A stretch of 39,793 bases of DNA, from positions 1 to 39,793 of the forward strand of contig JAMDBW010000074.1 in the NCBI GenBank assembly GCA_023487765.1, given 5' to 3'. A program made the translations under genes and the position numbers. Under the pieces are notes generated by a model, which saw only the letters and a list, made by a program, of their open reading frames with translations, had not been told where the DNA came from and did no database searches. Each line of letters opens with the position of its first letter. Positions within the stretch are counted from its first letter, which is position 1. Shown here piece after piece: positions 16,596 through 24,604 of the stretch. Source of the DNA: Thermoplasmatota archaeon (lineage in GTDB: Archaea; Thermoplasmatota; Thermoplasmata; Thermoplasmatales; Thermoplasmataceae).

Positions 16596-17663
16596 CTAGA
16601 TATATTCTCTTTTCAGGGTTACTCCGAGGCCTGCGTCCTCGTTGGAAGATATGTATCCGTCCTTCAGTTCGATTCCTTTTTCAGCGATATCTTTTACGAT
16701 GCTGCTGTAGCCGTCCAGGTCAGTATATTTCACGCCTTTCTTGGCCAGTGCAACAACAAGACCTGCTGTGTTGGACAGTCTTGTCTCGATCATGCATCCA
16801 ATCATTACAGGGGCTCTGAAAGATTCTGCAGTGTTAACCATCTTGACAGAATCAGTTATTCCGCCGGACTTCATGAGCTTTATATTGATCCCGTCCGCAG
16901 CCTCCATGCCGAGGATAGTGGACACGTCTTCAGGAGTGAATATGGCTTCATCAGCCACCACTGGTATTGCGGTATTGTTCCGGACAAACTTGAGGGCCTT
17001 CAGGTCGTTTGCAGGGACAGGCTGTTCCAGAAATTCAATTTCATAGGCTTCCAGTTTGCGTGCAATCTCCACGGTTTTCTTTGCAGTGTAGGCCTGGTTA
17101 AAGTCCACGTAGACCATCCTGTCCGGTCCGATTACTTCCCTGACCGCCTTGACTCTGTCAAGATCCTCCTTAATTCCGGAACCCATTTTTATCTTGAAAA
17201 CCTGTATGCCTGAATCCAGCAATTCCTTTGCCTGCTGTTTCGCTGAATTCCGGTCAACAAGATCAACGGTGTACGATGTGAGAATATTACTTCTGTAGCC
17301 GCCAAACATTTTCTTCAGGCTGATATTTGATCGTTTTCCGATTATGTCCCATATGGCAGTGTCCACGGCATTCCTGCTGGCTTTAGCGGATTTCATCAGG
17401 CTCTTCATCTTCTCATTAATTAATTCCGGGTTTTCATCCATTTTAATGAGCTGTTTTGAGAAAACATTCAGTTCATGCTCTATAGAGCCCATAGTGTCAC
17501 CGGTTATGAACGGCGTTGGTGTTGCTTCTCCATAACCCGTGAATCCATCATCGGAAACCACCTTCACCAGGAAACCTTCGTAAGCGTCGGTCGATCCAAG
17601 GGAAATCTTGAAAGGCTTTTTCATCTGGAGTTCCAGTTTTGTGTATGAGATAGACTTGATCAC
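16596..17663 (-). CDS. ykfB: Dipeptide epimerase (L-Ala-D/L-Glu epimerase, enolase superfamily)
   Basis: Muconate-cycloisomerase-type enolase superfamily enzyme that converts L-Ala-D-Glu from murein peptides to L-Ala-L-Glu so ordinary peptidases can finish it. The catalytic set is complete: FKIKM (Lys157 and Lys159), metal ligands Asp187 (VDFNQ), Glu213 (LEQP) and Asp238 (VADEA), and the opposing base Lys262 (INIKLMKSGG). The DLD motif at 315-317 is the dipeptide-binding signature that separates these epimerases from lactonising enzymes. At 355 residues it has normal length. The start is GTG, with a TATA-like run (TTATTTATC on the minus strand) about 24 bases upstream. It is the natural next step after the YkfC-type endopeptidase. 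Specificity for another dipeptide is possible. Confidence 0.9.
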   Translation of the reverse strand: MIKSISYTKLELQMKKPFKISLGSTDAYEGFLVKVVSDDGFTGYGEATPTPFITGDTMGSIEHELNVFSKQLIKMDENPELINEKMKSLMKSAKASRNAVDTAIWDIIGKRSNISLKKMFGGYRSNILTSYTVDLVDRNSAKQQAKELLDSGIQVFKIKMGSGIKEDLDRVKAVREVIGPDRMVYVDFNQAYTAKKTVEIARKLEAYEIEFLEQPVPANDLKALKFVRNNTAIPVVADEAIFTPEDVSTILGMEAADGINIKLMKSGGITDSVKMVNTAESFRAPVMIGCMIETRLSNTAGLVVALAKKGVKYTDLDGYSSIVKDIAEKGIELKDGYISSNEDAGLGVTLKREYI

Positions 17664-17749
17664 TCCCTGGTATCTTAGCCCGATAAATAATTTTCTTCCA
17701 TCTCAGGGGTGCTTATGGGTATGTTCTTGCCCGATCCGCGAAAAGTGAA

Positions 17750-18844
17750 TCAGCGGTACAGCAGAAAATTCTCCCTGCTCTCCCTGAATAACCGGAGATC
17801 GTCCTGCCACGAATTTACAATATCCTGAGCGGAATTTCCTTCCTCAATCATGGAAATTAGTTTGTTGGAACCATACAGAAGTCCAAGCCACCTTTTATTT
17901 ATCTCAATCCTGCCGTGCCTGTATGCTTCAATCATCGTTTCAATTGCAAATTTCAGGGGATTGTAGGAATCTCTGTCTGTTATGTGCAGATAATAACCCC
18001 CGACTCTCTGGTTCCTGAACGGATCAAGCAATGGTGTGAACTCAGTTCTCCTGAGCGTGAGGCCATCGGTACCTTTGAGATTCATGTCCCAGAGAAATGG
18101 CGATCCGATCTGGAGAAAAGGGTAGGGGGTCCCTCTTCCAAGACTCATGTTAATCCCCTCCAGAAAGCACATTCCCGAATAATTGATGGCCGCACTCACG
18201 GAGGGAAGATTCAGGGACATTGGTATATAGTGTGGCATAAGATCATCAAGATATGTATCCCTGCTGTACCCGCTCATTTCAACGACCTTTACATCTGAAC
18301 CTATTTCTTCGTCAAAAAGTCTGGAAAGCTCGCCTATTGTCATCCCGTATCTGGTCGGTATCTCCTTTATGCCGACAAAGGATGAAAATTCCTTGAGAAG
18401 AACCGGACCATCCACAATATCAGATCGGATGGGATTGGGGCGATCAAGCACCAGGAGCCTCCCCTTCTGGGGCTTCATGGTTGTCATTACTTTATAAAGG
18501 GTCGATATGTAAGTGTAGTGTCTTACCCCTGCGTCCTGCACATCAAAAATAATCGTGTCGAACTCTTCGAACAGAGACCTGTCAGGATCGCGTGTGTCGG
18601 ATTTATAGAGTGATTTTACTGGAATATGGTTATAGGTCTCGTCCGGGACTATTTCACCGTTATTGTATGTTCCGTAGAAACCGTGTTCAAGTGAAAAAAT
18701 GCAATTTAATTTCACGTTCTTCCGGGTAAGGTAATCTATATTCTGCTCAATGTTACCGGTCACTCCGGTAGAATTTGTAATTATCCCGACAGAGCCCTTG
18801 AGTTCATTCGTCTCTATATTATCAATTCCAAGCCGGAAAACCAT
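17750..18844 (-). CDS. namZ: Exo-beta-N-acetylmuramidase NamZ (DUF1343, GH171)
   Basis: NamZ cleaves MurNAc from the non-reducing end of murein glycan fragments such as MurNAc-GlcNAc, complementing NagZ. Family signatures are visible in order: GIITNSTGV (20-28), CIFSLEHGFYG with the conserved Glu-His (53-54), the block from Asp101 to Tyr112 (DVQDAGVRHYTY), LDRPNPI, SSFVGIKEIPTRYGMTIGEL, SLNLPSVSAAINYSGMCFLEG and MSLGRGTPYPF. It covers the full family domain in 364 residues. Bacillus NamZ is secreted; this one has no signal peptide, so it would act on imported disaccharides. The gene is preceded by a weak TATA-like element near 18869-18875 and followed by the epimerase gene 86 bases on. Confidence 0.93.
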   Translation of the reverse strand: MVFRLGIDNIETNELKGSVGIITNSTGVTGNIEQNIDYLTRKNVKLNCIFSLEHGFYGTYNNGEIVPDETYNHIPVKSLYKSDTRDPDRSLFEEFDTIIFDVQDAGVRHYTYISTLYKVMTTMKPQKGRLLVLDRPNPIRSDIVDGPVLLKEFSSFVGIKEIPTRYGMTIGELSRLFDEEIGSDVKVVEMSGYSRDTYLDDLMPHYIPMSLNLPSVSAAINYSGMCFLEGINMSLGRGTPYPFLQIGSPFLWDMNLKGTDGLTLRRTEFTPLLDPFRNQRVGGYYLHITDRDSYNPLKFAIETMIEAYRHGRIEINKRWLGLLYGSNKLISMIEEGNSAQDIVNSWQDDLRLFRESRENFLLYR

Positions 18845-18957
18845 CTAATCTGTCGATTCATTCTTATGACTTATTTCTTTTCATGGTTGATCCGGCGTGA
18901 ACATTCATGGGGGACAACGCAGCAGGCACGAAGGAACTCAATCTCAAACGACTTACC

Positions 18958-19983
18958 TTAATGCATGAAGAGGTATTTTTTCCGCTCTTCTGCTGGGAGC
19001 AACATAATCTTCCTGTCTATCTGTCTTACAAGATAATCTATGTCTCCTTCTTCAACGCTTATCCCGTTTTCGATCAGAGTTAACAGTATTGATCCCGCCA
19101 CAGCGTGATACCCGTATATGGGTCGCAAAAACTCCGCCTCTGGTATGGCATTCCTTACAGCTTCAGTCATGGAATTCCAGTAAATGTCTCCCGATCGGTA
19201 TACTCCGCCATAACCGCTGACAGTAATTTCTCCCCTTATCCCCAGCCGCCTGTGAAGACTCAGGACACATTTCGCAGCCTCTCTCGCAGCCTCCCTGATT
19301 AAGTCAGTACAAAGATCATCACCCGAATTAGCCATTTCAGAAACTATTGTGGCTAAACTGGCGATCTCCCTGATGTTGATCTTCTTGCCATATACTTTAT
19401 TTACCAGGTCCCTTCCTTTTTCCACCTTGAATTTCTCCTTGAGTCTGAGATTCAAGTTACTGGAATATTCACTTCGTCCATCCTCCAGCTTTGCGGTTTC
19501 CTGTAAAGCGCGTTTGCCAATATAGAATCCTCCGCCCTCATCTCCTATAAGCCATCCCCATCCGCTGGATCTTTCCACTCTTTCCCCGTATCTGCTGTAA
19601 GCTATCATGCCGGTTCCGGGGGCGGCAATGATACCGTTTCCATCAAGGAATCTTGAAAAATACCCGGCTTCACCATCATTGAGAAGCTGATATTTCAGGT
19701 TCTTCTCGGAACGTTCAACGATTCCCCTTATGATCTCAGTGGAACGATCAGAATCCTTCACTCCGGCTATGGCGAGAATTATGCTCTTAATCTGATTCCT
19801 GTCCTTTCCAGATTGTTCAAGAGCGCCCTGTACTGCCTTTTTTATATTTTTCACGGTATTTGGAATGCCGATATTACGGTAATTGGACGGGCCGGCAACA
19901 CCAAGGCCTTCAATCTCTTTCTGTTCATTGAAAACCGCAGCAACAGTTTTCGTGGCACCACCATCAAGAGCAATCCATGTCAT
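18958..19983 (-). CDS. BadF/BadG-type amino-sugar kinase (GlcNAc/MurNAc kinase, NAGK/MurK-like)
   Basis: ASKHA-superfamily ATPase related to N-acetylglucosamine kinase and to bacterial MurK, which phosphorylates both MurNAc and GlcNAc at O-6. Visible are the phosphate-1 motif ALDGGATKT at the N-terminus, GPSNYRN, LNDGEAGYF (catalytic Asp), IAAPGTGMIAY (phosphate 2) and SGWGWLIGDEGGGFYIG, the sugar-binding signature of this subfamily. The ATG at 19983 gives 341 residues and places the phosphate motif at the start; the frame extends to 20067 but those 28 residues do not look like the family, and TTAATTACC lies about 26 bases before 19983. It would supply MurNAc-6-P to MurQ and GlcNAc-6-P to NagA from NamZ/NagZ products. 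Preference for one sugar cannot be told from sequence. Confidence 0.88.
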   Translation of the reverse strand: MTWIALDGGATKTVAAVFNEQKEIEGLGVAGPSNYRNIGIPNTVKNIKKAVQGALEQSGKDRNQIKSIILAIAGVKDSDRSTEIIRGIVERSEKNLKYQLLNDGEAGYFSRFLDGNGIIAAPGTGMIAYSRYGERVERSSGWGWLIGDEGGGFYIGKRALQETAKLEDGRSEYSSNLNLRLKEKFKVEKGRDLVNKVYGKKINIREIASLATIVSEMANSGDDLCTDLIREAAREAAKCVLSLHRRLGIRGEITVSGYGGVYRSGDIYWNSMTEAVRNAIPEAEFLRPIYGYHAVAGSILLTLIENGISVEEGDIDYLVRQIDRKIMLLPAEERKKYLFMH

Positions 19984-20160
19984 TCCATACGGAATTGAAT
20001 GGTAATTAAGAATTTGATGTAGATATGAAGATATGGAACTTGTAGTGCTTTTCTCAAAACGGGACAAAACGCGGAAAGAATTCAGATAGGAGTCCGCGTT
20101 GCAAATCTATGAGTTGAACCAGAATTTGAATGTTAGAGGGTTTCTCAGTTAACATTTGGT

Positions 20161-20400
20161 GAAGTGGGCAAAGTAATTTCAGATCATGGTAAATATTCTT
20201 GCACAAAGCAGCAGATCAAAAATCACCTCCAGAGTGATCATTTGGCTGAACAACATTGATGTCGGAGGAAAAGAACTGCCAAGCAATGCCGATTAGCAGA
20301 GAGATTTCACAAAACTGTTCAAGATTTTCAGTCAGCGAAGCTGATAGATATTGTATTCTTTAAAGGGCATGTTGCCTTATATCCGGGCATCAGGACACAA
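20161..20400 (+). pseudogene. Decayed integrase-type transposase fragment
   Basis: In one frame the plus strand reads EVGKVISDHGKYS ... AERFHKTVQDF ... FFKGHVALYPG, with one in-frame stop (TGA at about 20257). This resembles the catalytic core of IS481/IS3-type transposases (ISDHG around the second Asp, then the ERFH helix and a final RPH-like region). Key acidic residues and both ends are missing, so it is a remnant. It directly precedes a fragment of a second amidase gene. Confidence 0.45.
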
Positions 20401-20402
20401 TC

Positions 20403-20594
20403 CGCTCCAATGACCTCTACGATTCAGTGTCTATCGATAACTTCTTCGACGAGTCATCAGGTGATGTAATAATTGAAGGTGGAGCTGGCAGTGGGCATGC
20501 AATGCTCTACGTTAGAAACAATTTAGTGATACAGAGTGACCCTGCTGCAATCATAGCAGTTGTGTTGCCTGCGCATAAAAGAAACAAAAATTAA
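20403..20594 (+). pseudogene. Remnant of a second secreted amidase_6-like gene
   Basis: The plus strand encodes SGDVIIEGGAGSGHAMLYV and then RNNLVIQSDPAA before a stop at 20592-20594. This matches the intact amidase at 4773-5996 (PGDVIVDGGAENGHATLYA, then GNGTVIQTDPAG), including the catalytic-His region. The catalytic-Cys half, the signal peptide and the membrane anchor are missing, and the frame closes soon after the match. It is a 3' fragment of a paralogue, probably broken by the adjoining mobile element. The 574-base gap between the kinase and oppF holds nothing else that I can identify. Confidence 0.7.
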
Positions 20595-20641
20595 ATCCGG
20601 AAAAATTAGTTCGACGGCCGAATTTATTCTGTCAGTTTTTA

Positions 20642-21640
20642 TCAATTTATCGGATGGAAACAGGCAACCCAGTGCTCGTGTGAAATTTTCCTCAATTCCG
20701 GCTTTGTTGTTTCACATTCTGAAGTCTTGAACGGACATGTGTGAGCGAATGTGCAACCTTTGATTCCACCATTGTATACATTGTAGTCAGTATGCCTTTC
20801 CTCTCCTGGCAATATTCTTACCCCTGCTCTCGGATAAGACCTGATAAGGAGGTCTGTGTAGGGATGCTTTGGCGATTTCGTAATCTCGTCAGGGTTGCCA
20901 TATTCAACAATCCTTCCAAGATTCATCACAGCCATGTCATCGGCAATGTACCTTGAAGTGGCTATCTCGTGGGAAATATAGAGCATTGTGAAATTCAGCT
21001 CATTCTTAAGGGATTTCATGAGGTTTATCACTGTTGACGTGATGGAAACATCCAGCATTGATGTTGGCTCGTCTGCAACCACAAATTCAGGATCGTTGAT
21101 CAGTGACCTGGCGATGGCAACCCTTTGTCTCTGGCCACCTGAAAGACTTTTGGGATAAATATCAAGGAATTCAATGCCCGGTGACAAGCCCACCTTGTCA
21201 AGCATTTCAGCTGCCCTGCCACGTCTTTCGCTCCTGCTCAGCCCTTTCTGGAATGACTCCAGGGGGGCGGACACCGTAGTGAAGATACTGTCATAGGGAT
21301 TTAGCGAAGAATACGGGTCCTGGAAAATCATGTGGGTCTTGGATCTGAAATCCCTTTGCTGGCTCTTGTTGAGTTTTGAGATATTTTTTCCCTGGAAGTA
21401 GATATGGCCTGACGTGGGTTCCAGAAGGCCCAGGGAAGCCAGTCCGAATGTAGTTTTCCCGCTTCCGCTCTCGCCCACTATGGAAAGAGTCTTCCCCTTT
21501 GTTATAGAGAAACTAATGTCATCCATTGCATAGTTGGTTGAATGGCCCGACTTGTAGATCTTGTTAACATTTCTGAATGAAATAATCTCATCCGGCGGAG
21601 GAGCGTATTCTTCAGCTCTCTGTCTCCTGTTCATCAACAC
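20642..21640 (-). CDS. oppF: Peptide ABC transporter ATP-binding protein (OppF/DppF type)
   Basis: Second ATPase of the peptide importer. Walker A GESGSGKTTFG, signature LSGGQRQRVAIARSL and Walker B VVADEPTSMLD are all present, followed by the Opp-specific C-terminal region with the cysteine pattern GCTFAHTCPF ... CETTKPEL. At 332 residues it has normal length. The start is GTG at 21640, with GGTGA just upstream; an ATG two codons on is an alternative. It is the last gene of oppABCDF, 26 bases after oppD. Together with OppD it powers import of peptides, here inferred to be murein peptides. Confidence 0.92.
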   Translation of the reverse strand: MLMNRRQRAEEYAPPPDEIISFRNVNKIYKSGHSTNYAMDDISFSITKGKTLSIVGESGSGKTTFGLASLGLLEPTSGHIYFQGKNISKLNKSQQRDFRSKTHMIFQDPYSSLNPYDSIFTTVSAPLESFQKGLSRSERRGRAAEMLDKVGLSPGIEFLDIYPKSLSGGQRQRVAIARSLINDPEFVVADEPTSMLDVSITSTVINLMKSLKNELNFTMLYISHEIATSRYIADDMAVMNLGRIVEYGNPDEITKSPKHPYTDLLIRSYPRAGVRILPGEERHTDYNVYNGGIKGCTFAHTCPFKTSECETTKPELRKISHEHWVACFHPIN

Positions 21641-21666
21641 TTAATTCACCCTTCCCACAATGGAAT

Positions 21667-22665
21667 TCAATCCACTGCCTCCACTTCTCGGGCCATCCTA
21701 CCCGGATGAATGCACTCCACATATCCTTCACCATAAGATTTACCCGGAGACAGATCATAGGTGCCGCATGCAGGCTCTGCGAGAGGACATCTGCTCATGA
21801 AACTGCATCCCTGAATGGGTTTTCTCAAATCCGGGGGAGTACCCCCCATAGTTTTCAGAAATGCATCCCTGTTGGTGTTAAGGGAAATCATTGAGGAAAG
21901 AAGCATGGCTGTATAGGGATGCTGCGGCGACTTCAGGAGTTTTTCTGCTGAACCCACCTCCACGGGTCTTCCGGCATAGAATATTGCAAGCCTGTCAGCT
22001 ATGGATGAAGCCACTGAAAGATCGTGTGTGATGAACATCACTGTAAGATTCAATTCTTCCTTGATTTTTATTATGGATGAGAGTATCTCCTTCTGTACCA
22101 CAACATCCAGTGCTGTAGTGGGTTCATCGGCAATTAGAACGGATGGTTCACAGGACAACGCAAGCGCGATGCTCACTCTTTGCTTCATTCCGCCGCTGAG
22201 TTCATGTGGATACATCTTCTTGACCTGTTTCCCAAGACCTGCGATTTGCAGATACTTTTCAATTCTTGCCTGGTAATCGCCTCCTAAATTGTGTGCTTCA
22301 AAGGTATCTATGAACTGTCTCTCTATCCTTGCGACTGGATTGAGAACATTCATGGCAGACTGAAAAATCATTGAAATATTTACCCATCTGAATTCCCTCA
22401 GTTTCGGCAGGCTCAGGTCAAGGATAGACACATCACCGTCTTTGTCATGATATGTTATTGACCCGCTGACTATTTCACCGGGGCTGTCAATCAGTCTGAG
22501 TATTGAAAATCCGAGGGTGGACTTTCCTGAACCAGATTCTCCAACAATTGCAAGCACTTCTCCTCTTTCTACTTCCAGGCTGAGGTCTCTCAGTGCATTA
22601 ACATCACCGGACGGGGTGTGAAATACCGTGTTAAGTTTCCTTATGGAAAGTATTGGGAAACTCAC
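21667..22665 (-). CDS. oppD: Peptide ABC transporter ATP-binding protein (OppD/DppD type)
   Basis: First ATPase of the peptide importer, with Walker A GESGSGKSTLG, signature LSGGMKQRVSIALAL, Walker B LIADEPTTALD and the C-terminal Opp motif GCSFMSRCPLAEPAC. At 332 residues it has normal length. The GTG start overlaps the stop of the permease gene before it in a GTGA arrangement, so translation is probably coupled. Several GGTGA/GAGGT elements lie just upstream. Confidence 0.93.
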   Translation of the reverse strand: MSFPILSIRKLNTVFHTPSGDVNALRDLSLEVERGEVLAIVGESGSGKSTLGFSILRLIDSPGEIVSGSITYHDKDGDVSILDLSLPKLREFRWVNISMIFQSAMNVLNPVARIERQFIDTFEAHNLGGDYQARIEKYLQIAGLGKQVKKMYPHELSGGMKQRVSIALALSCEPSVLIADEPTTALDVVVQKEILSSIIKIKEELNLTVMFITHDLSVASSIADRLAIFYAGRPVEVGSAEKLLKSPQHPYTAMLLSSMISLNTNRDAFLKTMGGTPPDLRKPIQGCSFMSRCPLAEPACGTYDLSPGKSYGEGYVECIHPGRMAREVEAVD

Positions 22666-23561
22666 CTTACCTCACCTGACCTCTGTCCCACATATTCATT
22701 CAACCCGGTACCAAAGAGGTTCGCGGCGATACCAATCAACGCTATAGACAATCCCGGGGGGACAATCCACCACCAGGCATTGTAAACGATAGCATCCGAT
22801 GACTGTGCCCAGTAAAGTGATGTACCCCAGTTCACGGATGAAAGGTCTCCCAGGCCAAAGAAGGCGAGTCCTGCCTGGGCTACGATAGCTCCAACGACAA
22901 CGTAGACAGCATTGATTATAATCAATGGCAGGAGGTGGGGGAAAATCTCCTTAAACAGCACTTTGCTGCCGGAATAACCTGACAATTTGGCCGCATTCAC
23001 AAATGGCCTCTCCTTCAATGTTAGTACCTGGGATCTGATGACCCTCGACATGAATGGCCAGGAAAGCATTCCCAGAATAAGTATAGTGGTTGTGTTGGTT
23101 GGCGGGAGGTAGACCGCCAGAATGACCAGCAGTGGGAAAGTTGGTATGATGAGAAGCACATCCACCGTCCTCATAAGGATATTATCTATGGCTCCACTGT
23201 AATAGCCGGATATGAGGCCCACTGCTGTTCCCAGAAAAGTAGTAATCAGCGATACTGTAGCACCAACGAAAAGTGAGGTCCCTGTTCCAATCACGAACCA
23301 TGAATAAACGTCATGGCCAATGTAATCGGTGCCAAGCAGATGTGCTGACGATGGAGGTAGCCAGCTTTGGAAACTGGTATTATATGGGCTGTAAGGGGCT
23401 ATGAATGGACCCAGGATACCCAGAAGGGTGAAGGCGAGGAGGATAATGAGGCCCGACAGGAACTTCCTGTTTCCGAGAGCACCACGTATGAAACTATCTT
23501 CATCTGTTTGCTTTTTTGTTTTAAGTGATTTGCTTGCCAATGGCTCTAATTCTGGTAACAT
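22662..23561 (-). CDS. oppC: Peptide ABC transporter permease (OppC/DppC type)
   Basis: Inner-membrane permease of the peptide importer, 299 residues, with one N-terminal helix (about 37-55, after a cytoplasmic tail) and a BPD_transp_1 domain of about five further helices. The EAA-loop region AAKLSGYSGSKVLFKEIFPH near residue 195 contacts the ATPases. GAGGTGA lies four bases before the ATG. It starts four bases after oppB ends and overlaps oppD by four bases. Confidence 0.92.
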   Translation of the reverse strand: MLPELEPLASKSLKTKKQTDEDSFIRGALGNRKFLSGLIILLAFTLLGILGPFIAPYSPYNTSFQSWLPPSSAHLLGTDYIGHDVYSWFVIGTGTSLFVGATVSLITTFLGTAVGLISGYYSGAIDNILMRTVDVLLIIPTFPLLVILAVYLPPTNTTTILILGMLSWPFMSRVIRSQVLTLKERPFVNAAKLSGYSGSKVLFKEIFPHLLPLIIINAVYVVVGAIVAQAGLAFFGLGDLSSVNWGTSLYWAQSSDAIVYNAWWWIVPPGLSIALIGIAANLFGTGLNEYVGQRSGEVR

Positions 23562-23565
23562 TTTC

Positions 23566-24555
23566 TCACCTCAACTCCACTCTTGGATCCAGATATGCAT
23601 AGAGGATATCGGAAATAAAATTCGCTATAATGACTGTAAGGGTAATCATCAGGAATATGCCATCAACGAGTGGGTAATCAAGGGATGTAACAGCGACATA
23701 AAGGGCATCGCCTATTCCTGGATACGAGAACACAACTTCTACAAAGAATGCTCCGGCCACAACATAACCAAAAGCTAGGACTATGTGCGTTGCAACTGGC
23801 AGAACAGCGTTTCTGGCAGCGTAGTTTTTCACGATCAATCTTTCAGGTATTCCCTTTGCTTTTGCCAGCGTGAGATAATCTTCCCTGTTCTGGTTCACCA
23901 TCGTATTACGCATGGTAAGGGAGAATCCGGGAAACGACACGAGAACAAGTGTGAAAATAGGCAATATACTATGCTTTATAACACTCAGGATGAAGGCTGC
24001 CGTGAAGGAAGGGACCAGTGTAACAGAGAAGGCACCGGATATGGGAAGCAGATTTGTAAGGTAAAGCGCAAAAACAAGCTGGAATATCACTGCTATCCAG
24101 AAGAATGGTATAGAGGTGAGTCCCATAAAGAGGGCAGAAACAAAGGTTTCTTTCCTTGTCCCGCTGTGCCATCCGATATATTTCCCGACAATTACGCCTA
24201 TAAGAGATGATATTGCAGTGGAGGTCCCAAGAAGATAAAGTGTCCAAGGAAGGTGAGTTGCAATTACATTAACAACCGTTGATGGGTAATAGTAGTATGA
24301 AATTCCCAGGTTTCCGTGAAATAACTCAATGATATAACGCTGAAACTGATACCATAGACTTGGGTTCTGGAGCCCGAATTGTGACTCAAGAAGCTTGATC
24401 TGGTTTGGGGGAAGGTAATGATATTTTGTCAGAAGAATTGTGTAAACTGGATTTCCAGGAACCAACCTGGGCAGGAGGAAATTGATAATTAACGCAATGA
24501 TTGCGGTGACAATGGCATAGCTCGTTCTAGTTGCCAGATATTTTCTAGTAATCAT
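23566..24555 (-). CDS. oppB: Peptide ABC transporter permease (OppB/DppB type)
   Basis: Partner permease of OppC, 329 residues with about six membrane helices. The N-terminal helix is followed by the OppB-type external segment (LVPGNPVYTILL ... LLESQFGLQNPS), and the EAA-loop sequence LAKAKGIPERLIVKNYAARNAVLP is split here as LAKAKGIPERL and NYAARNAVLP. GTGAT just before the ATG may act as ribosome site. It follows the binding-protein gene by 49 bases in the operon. Confidence 0.93.
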   Translation of the reverse strand: MITRKYLATRTSYAIVTAIIALIINFLLPRLVPGNPVYTILLTKYHYLPPNQIKLLESQFGLQNPSLWYQFQRYIIELFHGNLGISYYYYPSTVVNVIATHLPWTLYLLGTSTAISSLIGVIVGKYIGWHSGTRKETFVSALFMGLTSIPFFWIAVIFQLVFALYLTNLLPISGAFSVTLVPSFTAAFILSVIKHSILPIFTLVLVSFPGFSLTMRNTMVNQNREDYLTLAKAKGIPERLIVKNYAARNAVLPVATHIVLAFGYVVAGAFFVEVVFSYPGIGDALYVAVTSLDYPLVDGIFLMITLTVIIANFISDILYAYLDPRVELR

Positions 24556-24604
24556 CTAATCACATCAAAAAAAGGGAAAAAAATGGATTTAAAATAGTTT
24601 ATGT

